From: Hygrocybe punicea
Taxonomy: Eukaryota > Basidiomycota > Agaricomycetes > Agaricales > Hygrophoraceae
DNA: 64,000 nt
Direction: 5' to 3'
Assembly (NCBI GenBank): GCA_963556145.1
Contig: OY744461.1
Location: 1,612,001-1,676,000 of the forward strand
Of the stretch, positions 11,721 to 23,381 are shown piece by piece. The position numbers were made by a program, and so were the translations under genes. The notes below the pieces were generated by a model, which worked only from the letters and a program-made list of their open reading frames with translations, ran no database searches and was not told where the DNA came from. Position 1 is the first letter of the stretch, and each line of letters starts with the position of its first letter.

Positions 11721-12129
11721 ACTGCCTGCTTGCTCAGCATCTGCCAAGTCATACAATAATAATCATACCACTGATTCACTATCCACATGTTATATAATTT
11801 GAATTTAGCAACTACTTAAAATAGATATATCAAATTAAATAATTATTTTATCTACATACATAATATTCTACTTTATCAGGGGAGTGGCAGGGAGGTGGAG
11901 GAGAGGGGGGAATGCTAGGGGGAATGCCAGGGGGTGGGCAGGGGGAGAAGGGGCAGGTGGTGGATGGGAGGTGGGGATGGTGGATGGTGGATGGTAGGCA
12001 GGGGGAGTAGGGGCAGGAAGGGGGAGAAGGGGCAGGAAGGGGGAGAAGGGGTAGGAGCCAGTCAGGGGGAGAAGGAAGGGAGGAGGGAGGAGGGGAAGGG
12101 GAAAGGAGGGAAAGGGAGGACCAACAAAA

Positions 12130-12890
12130 TTACATACCGGTGTTCCCCCGGTGTCCACGGCCCTCCGCGTCCTCGCCCTCGTCCCCGTTGTTGTTGTTGT
12201 TGTTGTCCCCGTCCCGGTCCCCACCCTTGTCGTCCTCATCCCGGTCCCCGTCGTTGTCGTTGTCATTGTCGTTGCCGTCCTCGTCCCCATCCTCGTCCCC
12301 ATCCCCATCCCTGTCATTGTCGTTGTCGTTGTCGTTGCTGTCCCCGTCCCCGTCTCCGTCTCTGTCGTCCCCATCCCCATCGTTGTGCCTCGTCGTAGTC
12401 CTCGTCGTCCTCGTTACCACGTGGCCCTGTTCCCATTCGTGTAGTCCTTGCCATCCCGTTTGCCGTCCTGTCCTCGCCGTTTCCATCCTCATCGTCCCTG
12501 TTTCCGTCGTCCTTGGCTCCGTGTCCTCGTCGTCCCGTTCCCCCATCCCGGTCGTCCTCGTTTCAGTCGTCCGTCGTCCGTTGTTCCTGTCCCCATCCCC
12601 ATGCCCACTGCCCTCCTCGTCGTCCTCGCCTTCATTGGCCCTGCCCGTTGTCGTCTTCCCATTATCGTAGTTCCCGTGCCCACTGTGTCGTCGTCTTCCC
12701 CGTTCTCACCATCGTCGCATTCGCCGTCGTTCTTGTCTTCGTTTACGCCATCGTCATCATTCCCATTGTCCTTGTTCTTGCTGTCGTGGTCGGCCTGGGT
12801 TGTCCCCATTCACGGCTGCGTCCTCCATCTCCTTGTTGCCCGCACCATTGTTGTTGTTGCGTTCACGTTCATTTGGCACAAGGGTGCAGC
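12130..12890. repeat. GTC/CCC/TTG trinucleotide-rich block, left arm
   Basis: Imperfect triplet repeat (GTCGTTGTCCCCGTCCCC type), open in several frames on both strands with Ser/Pro/Val or Asp/Gly/Asn-rich products. No domain is present; not coding. Confidence 0.8.
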
Positions 12891-13290
12891 AAAAAACTTA
12901 CAAATGTTTAAGTAGTCAGTAGAATGAAGAAAAAAGGTAAAGAACACTTACCTGGGGTGCTCTGGCATCCACACCCATTGTCACGTCGTGGTTGAAAACC
13001 ACAAGTCTTGTTGAACTCATGCGCGAGAATTTCAACCGGGATTTGCCGATGTCCCAAATGGGGTCGAGTTGCCATATAGGGAAGGGTGGCTGGATTTTCT
13101 TATTATTATTACATGTACTACAACACCTCAATAGCCAGGGCAAGACCCTGAAGAGATGTAGGTATGATATACCTACCCCGAGAGGAGTTTGTGTATTTTA
13201 TTTCATTTTATATGTGGAGATATTCACCATGCATTTTATGCCTCTGCCAAAATTGGACCCTTGAACAGCTAACTTTGCGAGTACCCGTCT

Positions 13291-13490
13291 NNNNNNNNNN
13301 NNNNNNNNNNNNNNNNNNNNNNNNNNNNNNNNNNNNNNNNNNNNNNNNNNNNNNNNNNNNNNNNNNNNNNNNNNNNNNNNNNNNNNNNNNNNNNNNNNNN
13401 NNNNNNNNNNNNNNNNNNNNNNNNNNNNNNNNNNNNNNNNNNNNNNNNNNNNNNNNNNNNNNNNNNNNNNNNNNNNNNNNNNNNNNNNNN
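13291..13490. other. Assembly gap of exactly 200 N
   Basis: A run of 200 N sits between the two inverted arms. The round size indicates a placeholder. Frames reported through the N run are meaningless. Confidence 0.99.
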
Positions 13491-13844
13491 AGAGGCATAA
13501 AATGCATGGTGAATATCTCCACATATAAAATGAAATAAAATACACAAACTCCTCTCGGGGTAGGTATATCATACCTACATCTCTTCAGGGTCTTGCCCTG
13601 GCTATTGAGGTGTTGTAGTACATGTAATAATAATAAGAAAATCCAGCCACCCTTCCCTATATGGCAACTCGACCCCATTTGGGACATCGGCAAATCCCGG
13701 TTGAAATTCTCGCGCATGAGTTCAACAAGACTTGTGGTTTTCAACCACGACGTGACAATGGGTGTGGATGCCAGAGCACCCCAGGTAAGTGTTCTTTACC
13801 TTTTTTCTTCATTCTACTGACTACTTAAACATTTGTAAGTTTTT

Positions 13845-14605
13845 TGCTGCACCCTTGTGCCAAATGAACGTGAACGCAACAACAACAATGGTGCGGGCAA
13901 CAAGGAGATGGAGGACGCAGCCGTGAATGGGGACAACCCAGGCCGACCACGACAGCAAGAACAAGGACAATGGGAATGATGACGATGGCGTAAACGAAGA
14001 CAAGAACGACGGCGAATGCGACGATGGTGAGAACGGGGAAGACGACGACACAGTGGGCACGGGAACTACGATAATGGGAAGACGACAACGGGCAGGGCCA
14101 ATGAAGGCGAGGACGACGAGGAGGGCAGTGGGCATGGGGATGGGGACAGGAACAACGGACGACGGACGACTGAAACGAGGACGACCGGGATGGGGGAACG
14201 GGACGACGAGGACACGGAGCCAAGGACGACGGAAACAGGGACGATGAGGATGGAAACGGCGAGGACAGGACGGCAAACGGGATGGCAAGGACTACACGAA
14301 TGGGAACAGGGCCACGTGGTAACGAGGACGACGAGGACTACGACGAGGCACAACGATGGGGATGGGGACGACAGAGACGGAGACGGGGACGGGGACAGCA
14401 ACGACAACGACAACGACAATGACAGGGATGGGGATGGGGACGAGGATGGGGACGAGGACGGCAACGACAATGACAACGACAACGACGGGGACCGGGATGA
14501 GGACGACAAGGGTGGGGACCGGGACGGGGACAACAACAACAACAACAACGGGGACGAGGGCGAGGACGCGGAGGGCCGTGGACACCGGGGGAACACCGGT
14601 ATGTA
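13845..14605. repeat. GAC/GGG/CAA trinucleotide-rich block, right arm
   Basis: Mirror of 12130-12890. A shorter related stretch (AACAAGG...GACGATGGAAAC) is present at 31870-32150. Confidence 0.8.
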
Positions 14606-15014
14606 ATTTTGTTGGTCCTCCCTTTCCCTCCTTTCCCCTTCCCCTCCTCCCTCCTCCCTTCCTTCTCCCCCTGACTGGCTCCTACCCCTTCTCCCCCTTC
14701 CTGCCCCTTCTCCCCCTTCCTGCCCCTACTCCCCCTGCCTACCATCCACCATCCACCATCCCCACCTCCCATCCACCACCTGCCCCTTCTCCCCCTGCCC
14801 ACCCCCTGGCATTCCCCCTAGCATTCCCCCCTCTCCTCCACCTCCCTGCCACTCCCCTGATAAAGTAGAATATTATGTATGTAGATAAAATAATTATTTA
14901 ATTTGATATATCTATTTTAAGTAGTTGCTAAATTCAAATTATATAACATGTGGATAGTGAATCAGTGGTATGATTATTATTGTATGACTTGGCAGATGCT
15001 GAGCAAGCAGGCAG

Positions 15015-15412
15015 TCCCACCAGCCTGTAGATTGGGATGTCCCACAACCTTTGGGACATCCCAAAAGCTGACAGGGATGTCCCACCAAGACTGTGGGATG
15101 TCCCACAAGCTGATGGGGACATCCCACAAGCCAGCAGGGATGTCCCAGACAAATCTGTGGGACATCCCACAGCCTCAGTGGGATGTCCCACAAGCTGACA
15201 GAGATGTCCCACAAGCCAGCAGGGATGTCCCACAGCCTTGGTGGAATGTCCCAGAGGCCAGCAGGGATGTCCCAGATAAGGCTGCAGGATGTCCCACAAG
15301 CTGACAGGGATGTCCCGGACAAGGCTGTGGGATGTCCCACAAGCCAGCAGGGACATCCCAAAAGCCAGCAGGGATGTCCCAGACAAGGCTGTGGGATCTC
15401 CCAACCAAGCCT
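15015..15412. repeat. Cluster of GGGATGTCCC motifs, right arm
   Basis: Mirror copy of 11325-11720. The two substitutions seen between the arms fall here (near 15270 and 15286), showing that the arms are not literally duplicated text. Confidence 0.85.
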
Positions 15413-17045
15413 CTGTGGGATGTCTCCTTATTTTAAGCCCAAGTCCACTTTCCTCAAGAAACACTCTAATCTTAACATAGATCAACAATTAGATCTTTCC
15501 TCTGCATCTGCATCCCAGTCAGCCATTGTATGCACAGCCAATGATGTAATAACAACTGATATCATGATCAAATTTTCTTCATAATACACTTGTTTAATTT
15601 TCAGCTCAGCCTCTCCTCTCACTCCTCTTTGTCTACCATACATGCTCTGCTCACTCACTGCCCTACAAGCTTCAGCCTGCCACATGCACAAGGGATTGGT
15701 TTACTAGCAGCACACCCTCAATCCTCCCCCTCTTGCCAGTTTCATCACCCAACAACTCCAGCTTTTTCCTCTCCCACTCCTTCTGTCTTTATAAGTGGAA
15801 ACAACTGCTTTATCTCCACCCTGCCACTGACCCCAAAGGACAATCAGCTCTGTGACTCTCAAAAGAATAAGCATGTACAATCTTATACTATGCTATAGCA
15901 CCCATGGTACCCATAGTGGCCATGACAAGGCCTTGAAATTTACAACTAGATGCTATCATCATTCAAAGTTTTCTATTACATACCTAGGGAAGGGGTGTCC
16001 CAAATGCCCCCAGACACCCCCTCTGCTGATATCTGATAGCAGCAGATGCTGTCTAGATAGTAGCCCAAACATTGCTAAGGGATGTCCCATATGGCCCCCA
16101 GACACCTCGTTTGTCAGGGATGTCCCATGGGACATGGGAGAAGACCACCACTAAATGTTGCCCCATGGGCTGTCCAAGCATATCAGACCAGGGACAATGG
16201 GATATCCCAACCTGTCAGACCAGGGATGATCACTTTGGCCCAGGGAGAACCAGTGGATTTCTCAACACGTAGTTACTTCAGTAGGAATGCTGAGATGTAA
16301 CTACATGTTGAGAAATTTGGGCAGCCTGAAGTGGTCAACCAGAGTCTACAAGTCACATGCATATAGCTATACAGCTATCATATGTTGTATATGATGGCTA
16401 CTAACATTCCATTGACCAATAACCACACTATCATTGTGGCCACAGCAAAAAAGAAATTTCAAAAAAATATCCAAAATTTAGTTTGGGACATCCCAAATGA
16501 CCCCCTGGCACCAGGGACGTCCCATGTCCCTGGGACATCCCATTGTCCCAATGCTTTGGACTAGGGACAGCCCAGGGACAGCCCAGGGACATCCCAGGAT
16601 AGCCCAGGGACAGCCCAGAGACATGGATATTAGCCCTGGGCCAGACCTGTTATTTCTCAACATGTAGAAGTAACATACAACCCATTGAGTTACATCTACA
16701 AGTTTAGGAAATCAGGTGGCCTGAAGTGAAACATGGCACACCAAAATGTTGGAAAAAATTATAGGCTCCAAAGCCTTCACTGCCCTGATAATGCCATGAC
16801 AAGACTTTTGTTACAATTCGGGAACCTATAGAAAATATTCACCAACTTTGGCCTCGAAACAGTTCACAAATTTATGGTACAACGACATTTCTTCATAAAC
16901 AAATGCTCCCACTTTCGTCAACATAAACATTACTTAGAAACTGCCAGAGGCGCCGAATAGAGCAGCATGTTTCATCGAGCGCCTGTGCCCCCCCTCGCTG
17001 TGAAATGCATAAGACAGCTATCATGATGGAGCTTTGTGAATCGTC

Positions 17046-17257
17046 TTACCCCACACATATCTATGCGAACGGTGACGTTAATACCTTTATACTAAATGTA
17101 AAAGTTGTGCACTCACATATCCAGTCGGAGTTTGCACGCAGACTAAACCTGAGCAACAGTCAAACATCGACGGATCACAATATTGACCCAGTCCCTGGCA
17201 TGCCCGCGTAAGGGTAAGAGCACAGGCCAATGTGAAGAGTAAGGCAGCAAAATGCAT
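17046..17257 (-). CDS. Small secreted six-cysteine (knottin-like) peptide, left-arm copy
   Basis: Two-exon minus-strand gene: exon 1 17257-17117, intron 17116-17061 (GTGAGT...CATAG, 56 bp), exon 2 17060-17046 ending in TAA. Product is about 51 residues: a hydrophobic signal peptide (residues 1 to about 19) and a mature part of about 32 residues with cysteines at 20, 27, 34, 35, 40 and 49, spaced C-x6-C-x6-CC-x4-C-x8-C. This is the inhibitor-cystine-knot spacing, found in many small secreted peptides of diverse function. The sixth cysteine comes from the tiny second exon, which supports the splice model. The paralogue at 20539 keeps spacing and intron, implying selection or recent duplication. 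Function unknown; I do not claim that it is a toxin. Confidence 0.65.
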
Positions 17258-18422
17258 GTGCGAGATTGACTTAGCGGAGACAATCTGACGCAGCGCTTTT
17301 ATGGGCAGTTGTGTAGAAATGTACCTCCACCTTTCTCTAACAGGTCATCAGAAGGTTAGAAGGTGATGTCGCCACACACATATCTGGCTTGATTTGTTAT
17401 CATGAAGGAAAGGGTCCATCAATACGCCACAACAGACCAGTTGGATTGTTCAATGGCAAATCAGCCTGATCATGCGGTCTACCTTTATATGCCGGTGTGA
17501 ACGTAACATGACCTGACCGACTCTGCTATATCTTTAAGGGTTTTTGCTGCAATCAAACGAGGAAATGCACATGAAGGTACTTGCCCTGTCCAACAGTATA
17601 AGCCATTCAAAATGACAAAGCAATAAACAAGGGTAAGACATTCTTCTATCCTCCATGGATGCGAAAATTCGAACCGTCTAAATTGCATGCAATTCGAAGT
17701 TTTCTTTCCTGAGTAGTCTGCATTCTTTCGATCACGGCAAAGATAACAAGATAACGGATCCGCGACACGCATTGGACGTATGGAACTCACAACAAAAGGT
17801 GGCGTCTGGCTGCTCGCAAGAACTGCCGTACCACATGACCAACCTCCTCGGATGACAGGCAATGGGAAGTTGAAGTGGAGGGTAAGTTGAATATACTCGG
17901 ATTGTTGATCGAACAGTGTCGGTGAAGCAGAGGTGGAAGGAATGGAAGGAATGGAGAAATGGATTCAGACCTTCCGCCATCATGTCTTCGTCGACGTTGT
18001 CCAATGAAGGGCTGACAGGACAAGGGGCTGACAGCAAGAAGTCCATGACTGAAACTAAAGGAAGGCATCGGTGCGAGGTGCACATCCTACTCCAAACCTT
18101 GAGGTGTAGATGCCACATCCATACCACTAGAAGGAGAAGGATGATGCGAGATTTTCATTTAGCTGTGCTAGAGGAACGCACATTGGACCTTTGCATCCAC
18201 TCTACAACCTTCGCCTGGCTAGCTTCCTATGCACACAACTCTTCCTCCTCTCACCTGTGTCTTTCGCAGCCATACGATCTCACTTACACGAAGACAAAAT
18301 TTTCGCTGGTACCCTTCTGTTCATTGGAGTCGTTTCGCAGTGGAGTAGGAGTTTGAGAGGTCTCGATATCGGCAAAGACAGCTAGGCAGAATCCGAATCC
18401 AAGCTCCACATATTTCCGCTGG

Positions 18423-19770
18423 CTATGATAAAATGAAAGCTCCGCTGCCCATCTCGTCGAACACTACTGTCGTTTTCGCCCCACTATCCAGCACCTGTCT
18501 TACCGTCCAGCTACTTGGACTGCCAGTCTCGTCAACCACGAGCACCGTTACTGTACGTAGGTCGAGGCTAACCACCTTGTAGTTCAGGTTCGCAGCCAGC
18601 ACGAGCATATGTCCACCGTCTGCCCACACGCCGACGTCGATCTGCGCACGAGAAGTGTGCTGTCTGAACGTTGCGGTAGTTCTAAAGAGAAAGGGCGTGA
18701 TCGACTTAGGAGTGCAAGAGCGAGCAGGGACGCAGAGGCCACGATGTCCACAGTTATGGGGTCCATCCAGGACACTATACCTGAAGGAATACATGATAGT
18801 CCTGAGGTTTGGGGATGGAAGTGAGGTGGAGAGGGATACGCTACCGAGGCCACCATGATTGATAGATATAATGCTCTGCACGACGAACTACTTGCCAGTA
18901 GGGTAACGTGGCCAGAACCGATGAAAATTTGAACGAGGTGGGACAACAAAACAAGGCAAAGATCTTACGAATCCCGCCCAAAGCCCTGTGGCACCGACCA
19001 CACGGCCTTCTCACGCGTCCACCCATCACCTCCAGACGAGCGGCAAACTCGTCCATGCGATCAGATATATCCTCGAAATTGCCACGGCAGTTGTCACACC
19101 CGCAGTCTCCAAAATCAGGCGTACACGCGGTATCCCACAAGGTCGACCATGTAACGTTGTTTCCGATCATGTATGTATCCTGCATCAGCACGTCTGCGCC
19201 CGCGGCGTACTCGGCGAAACCATAGTCCTGGCAGTTGAGCACGAGGGAGATGGGATGGTACGCGTCGCCGGTGGAGATGGTGTTATATGCGATGCTGGGG
19301 GCATCGAAGGGGTCGCCCCACCCATCAGGTTCGTCGGCGGTGTACCAGAGTAGGAGGTTTGGCCGCGATTTGTACGTGGAGACTTGGGCCGCCACGGAGG
19401 TGGTGTTGGTGTCCTGTGGGGTTTGGTGAGTGGCGGAGGGGTGGGAAAGAAATGGAACATACCAGCGCATGTCATACATGAGATAAAGGCCAACCTCTGC
19501 CATTCGTTCAATCACCAGGTCCAGCGCTGTCAAATTGCCATATGTCGGGATTGGATGCACCTAAGTATCACAATAATGAGAACAGAGTAAATCACTAAAC
19601 AAGACCGATGTATACCCACAACTGTGAACCTGAGACGCAAGGAAACATAGCGCATTAGCGGAGTGGGTAACAGTCACAAAAGAGTTTGTCGTACCCCTTC
19701 ACTGCCAGGTCATTCAACAAGGAAAGATTGTCACTGAGGTATCCATCGAAGGTCTGAATCCATTTCTCCA
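18423..19770 (-). pseudogene. Glycoside-hydrolase-like gene fragment (TIM-barrel type), 5' truncated
   Basis: Minus-strand exons read as the middle and end of a carbohydrate-active enzyme. First comes FDGYLSDNLSLLNDLAVKG (about 19755-19695), cut at its 5' side exactly where the right arm begins. After a likely intron the exon near 19560-19460 reads HPIPTYGNLTALDLVIERM and continues LMYDMRW. The next exon (19420-19010) contains LLLWYTADEPDGWGDP, where the D-E-P after a W-Y strand resembles a catalytic acid position of TIM-barrel hydrolases, then VLMQDTYMIG and CGCDNCRGNFEDISDRMDEF. The C-terminal piece (18660-18423) reads VGVWADGGHMLVLAANLNY to a natural-looking TAG. A frame or exon break lies near 18900-19000. 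The N-terminus is missing, so the enzyme cannot be made whole here. Confidence 0.55.
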
Positions 19771-20538
19771 TTCCTTCCATTCCTTCCTCCTCTGCTTCGC
19801 CGACCCTGTTCGATCAACAATCCGACTCTCCACTTCAACTTCCCATTGTCCGTCATCCGAGGAGGTTGGTCATGTGGTACGATTCTGTTGCCCTAAATTC
19901 AGGCTGTGTGGCGGCAGTTCTTTCAAGCAGCCATCGGCGGCGCGCAGGCACTCCAGAAAGACGACACCTTTGTTGTAAGTGGATACGTCTAATGTGTGCC
20001 GTGGATCCGTTATCTTGTTATCTGTGCTGTGATCGAAAGAATGCAGACTAGTCCCAAGTCCCAGGAAAGAAGAACTTCGAATTGCATGCAGTTTAGACGG
20101 TTCGAATTTGCGCATCCATGGACGATAGAAGAATGTCTTCCCCTTGTTTATTGCTTTGTCATTTTGAATGGCTTATACTGTTGCACAGGGCAAGTACCTT
20201 CATGCGCATCTCCTCGTATGATTGGAGCAAATACCCTCAAAGACAGAGCAGAGTCGGTCAGGTCAAAGGTTGTTACGTTCCCACCGGCATATAACGGTAG
20301 ACCTCATGATCAGTCCGAAATTGCTGATTTGCCATTGAACACTCCAACTGCAGGGTCTGTTGTGGCGTATCGATTGACCCTTTCCTTCATGATAACAAAT
20401 CAAGCCAGATATGTGCGTGGCGACATCACCTTCTCCACGAACCTTCTGATGAGCTGTTAGAGAAAGGCGGAGTTACATTTCTACACAACTGCCCATACAA
20501 GCCCGCAGTGCATCAGATTGTCTCCGCTAATATCGCAC

Positions 20539-20764
20539 ATGCATTTTACTGCCTTACTCTTCACATTGGCCTGTGCTCTTACCCTTACACAGGCGCAAAA
20601 TAATCCATGCAGGGGACAGAATGAATTTTGTGATCCGACTTTCCACGTAGACTGTTGCCAAGGTTTAGTCTGCGTGCAAACTCGGAAAGGATCTGTGAGT
20701 GTACAACTTTTACGTTCGTATAAAGGTATTAACGTCACCGTTCGCATAGATATGTGTTCCGTAA
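20539..20764 (+). CDS. Small secreted six-cysteine (knottin-like) peptide, right-arm copy
   Basis: Plus-strand, two exons: 20539-20694 and 20750-20764, intron of 55 bp with GTGAGT and CATAG borders. I chose the ATG at 20539; the upstream in-frame codon at 20518 is TTG. Product is about 56 residues: signal peptide (MHFTALLFTLACALTLTQA) and a mature part of about 36 residues with spacing C-x6-C-x7-CC-x4-C-x8-C, the last cysteine again in exon 2. Without splicing the frame runs on to 20838 but loses the sixth cysteine. It is the mirror-image paralogue of 17046-17257, with many substitutions outside the cysteines. Likely extracellular; role unknown. Confidence 0.68.
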
Positions 20765-21224
20765 GACGGTTCACAAAGCTCCATCTTGATAACTGTCTTA
20801 TGCATTCCACAGCGCTGGAGGACACGGGCACTCGATGAAACATGCTGCTCTATTCGGCGCCTTTGGCAGTTTCTAAGTAATGTTTTATGTTGACGAAAGT
20901 GGGAGTATTTGTATATGAAGAAGATGTCGTTGTACCATAAATTTATGAACCGTTCCGAGGCCAAAGTTGGTGAATATTTACTCCTATAGTTCCTGATTTA
21001 TAACAAATGTCATGGCATTATCAGGCTAGTGAATGCTTTGAAGCCTCGGTGTATTATATCTATATAATTTTTGCAAACATTTCGGTGTGCCATCATGATA
21101 GTGTTGCCGCAGCTCAGTCGCTTACTTTTTGCAGGAGGCCAGCTTTCTCACAAAGGTTGGTAATTCTAGAACAGTCATAGTATTTTCATTGGATGATATA
21201 CATTTCATGTGATTGTGCATCAGC

Positions 21225-22931
21225 AAATTCCAGGGTCCTTTTCCCACACCTTGAGACCTTTTAGCAAAGAGGCCAAAAGGTGCACAAGCTTTCAAAGGCT
21301 CTCAAGATGTTCACCTTTCTAAGCTAGGTCCCTTTGCTTAGAAAAGGTGATTCTCTTGAAAAAGAGGATTTCTCTTGCAAAAAGGTTCAAAAGGACAACT
21401 CTTTTCCACAAGATTTTTCACTTTTTTAAAGCTAGGTTCCCTTGCAAAAGGTCAAACTGCTCATGAAAAGCTCAGAAAAAGGCACAAAAATAGTTTTATA
21501 AATTGCTTCAGGTGTTAAAATCTTCATTGATTGTATAACTGTATAAGGACAATATGAATTAATTAATTAATTAATTAAAATGACAATACATATATTTACA
21601 TAATAAACTATTACCGTTGTTCTGTAAGCATATAAGTCAGTATAGGAATTGAAGCAATATTCAGATAGAAGCTACTAAATGACTGTACATGACTTATGTG
21701 CACGACTTATATATGTTTGGGCATGAACCATTTGCTGATGTTTGGCAAAATGCAGTGCCAAACATCGTCTGAGTTGCCACTTTCGGTAAGTTTTGACTTA
21801 GTATTTTTGTCACTGACCTTTGACCACAGACACGACAACGGCAACGACCACGACCACGACAATGACCAGCACAACAACCAGGAGGGGTGCGAGGACACCA
21901 GGCTGATAAGGTAAGTACCCAACACCTCCAACCCCTGCTAGCCAGGTTGATGAAGGCAGCAGTAGTATGACCACCAACTGGCACTGTCTGGCAGCAGCAG
22001 GATGATGACCGTAACCACCACCACCAACTGGCAGCAGCAAGTAGGACGGCGGCGACGGCTACCACCACCGCCAGCTGGCAGCAGCAACAGGGCAGTGGCG
22101 ACAATGGCTACCAAGACTGCGCAGCAAGCAGCAGGACAACTACGCCAGCCACCACCACTGCCAACTGGCAGGGTGACAATGACCACCACAACCCACTGGT
22201 GGTGGTGGCAAAATGATGATGAATGTGATGATGAAACCATCAGTGGCAGCAAGGGCAGTGACAACAACAATGGTAGGGGGCTCCAAATTACTATACCATT
22301 TATTCCAGAAATTACCAATACTGCTAGTAATCCAAACTGAATAACTTTTAAAAAAGATCTAACAAAGTGAGAAAAAGGTGTCAAAAGGTAAGGGAAGATG
22401 TTTCAGAAAAAAGTCCAAAAGACTTGACAAAAAAGCTCAACAAAGTTCAGAAGTAGCACAAGTTCTTCAAGGGTTTAAAAATGTGGACCAAAAAAGTTGG
22501 CAAAAAGGCTCAGCAGAGCCACAAGTTATCCAAGGGTCGAAAAAAGGTAAAGTAGCTCAAGGTGTTCAAGTGACAAGATGGTGATAAAAGTGATGAAAAC
22601 TATTCTCAGAAATCTAGAGAAAAGACTCACAAGGTTGAAAAGAGGTACAAGAGCTTCCAAGGACATGAAAAGATGGTCAAGTTATACCAGTCACTAATAA
22701 TCATTCTATCCAGTCTTCTAATTCTCTCTACATCGAAAGTGAAACTGAAAAGTAAAGAAGAAAAGAAAGAAAAATAAAAATAAAACACTGGCCAATAAAA
22801 TTTCTCAACCAGTCCAAATAGCTAAAGGTGAAAAAGTTATGAAAAAAGGTGTCAAAAAACCTGAGAAAAAAGTTCAAGATGTTTGAAAAAGTGCAAGGTC
22901 ACCAAGGGTCTCAAAAAGGACCCTGGAATTT
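21225..22931. mobile_element. 1.7-kb non-coding inverted-repeat element with AAAAGGT motifs
   Basis: Ends are AAATTCCAGGGTCCTTTT at 21225-21242 and its inverse AAAAGGACCCTGGAATTT at 22914-22931. Both subterminal regions (21240-21490 and 22340-22910) are packed with AAAAGGT/ACCTTTT and CAAG motifs. The core holds a (TTAA)n tract near 21557-21578 and a CAACTGGCAGCAG-type low-complexity region (21830-22280). No transposase and no clear target duplication. The terminal style suggests a KDZ-like or related DNA transposon derivative, which is inference. Confidence 0.65.
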
Positions 22932-23381
22932 ATATGCAAGGAAAGTGACATCAGACTATGGGCCGGATGTTAAAGACTCTTGAATGATGCTGACATGTTA
23001 CAAGCTTCACACATGTGGACATGGAGCATTTCTTGAACACAGGCTATATAGTTTTTCAATAGTCAAGAGACGAAAGCATGTTGGATAGTCAAAAGTGATT
23101 TCCTTCTTAGTCACGATACACATTCCCTAGCATCAGAAGATTTACATAATCTTAAATAAGCTTTCAGCTTACTCATGGAGCTTTTGCTTTTATCCTAGTG
23201 CTTTTCTGTGCTTATCTATGCTTCGCGCTGTCTTTATCCTTTTCATTCCAGCTTATGCTTATGGGCAGTAGTGAGGCATCAAAATGCTATTTCGTGACTA
23301 TGATGGTCTATATATTTGTTGATGTAGTAGGAATGGAATGCACTGAGCTCGGAATTGAAATGGATTCAGCCACAATAAAAT

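Larger units (their letters stand above)
10008..13290 (+). mobile_element. Left arm of 3.24-kb near-identical inverted repeat
   Basis: Position x in this arm pairs with 26736 minus x in the right arm from 10008 to 13245, with no indel and only a few substitutions seen (for example near 11450 and 11467). The arm starts CACTTCAGGCCACC, repeats a related CACTTCAGGCTGCCC segment near 10405, then holds the GGGACATCCC-rich block, a purine-rich block (11880-12120), a GTC/CCC trinucleotide-rich block and an AT-rich inner end. The last 45 bp (13246-13290) extend past the pairing and stop at the gap. No transposase is recognisable. Confidence 0.85.
13491..16728 (-). mobile_element. Right arm of 3.24-kb near-identical inverted repeat
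   Basis: Reverse complement of 10008-13245. It ends ...GGTGGCCTGAAGTG at 16728, the inverse of the CACTTCAGGCCACC start of the left arm. Flanking trinucleotides (GCT before 10008, AAA after 16728) do not match, so no target duplication is visible. The AT-rich inner part (13491-14150) is found again at 31494-32150. Confidence 0.85.
16736..21093. mobile_element. 4.36-kb element with long diverged inverted arms and captured genes
   Basis: Outer ends are inverted: GGCACACCAAAATGTTGG at the left and ...CATTTCGGTGTGCC at the right, followed inward by matching GGCTCCAAAGCCTTCAC and CCTGATAATGCCATGACA text. Arms run about 16736-17974 and 19749-21093, are clearly diverged with indels, and each contains an intact small secreted cysteine-rich peptide gene. 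The unique centre (17975-19748) holds a glycoside-hydrolase-like fragment that starts right at the arm boundary. No transposase is seen. It could be a non-autonomous transposon that captured host genes, or an inverted duplication of a host locus. The left end sits 8 bp from the previous inverted repeat, so no duplication can be scored. Confidence 0.6.

Noticed and set aside
11152..11802. Long overlapping frames on both strands in 11.1-11.8 kb and the mirror at 14.9-15.6 kb
   Set aside because: They translate the GGGACATCCC repeat (CGTSLLACGTSH style); no domain, and all frames are equally open.
12130..12915. Ser/Pro/Val- and Asp/Gly-rich frames at 12.1-12.9 kb and 13.8-14.6 kb
   Set aside because: Triplet-repeat artefact, open in several frames on both strands.
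13164..13744. Reading frames running through the N gap
   Set aside because: Residues across 13291-13490 are undetermined; both flanks are non-coding arm sequence.
17916..18356. 146-residue plus-strand frame at the centre of the inverted-repeat element
   Set aside because: It crosses the arm boundary, has no recognisable motif and lies antisense to the region downstream of the hydrolase fragment.
20518..20838. Unspliced 106-residue frame over the knottin-like gene
   Set aside because: Starts at TTG and reads through an evident 55-bp intron; the spliced form restores the sixth cysteine and matches the paralogue.
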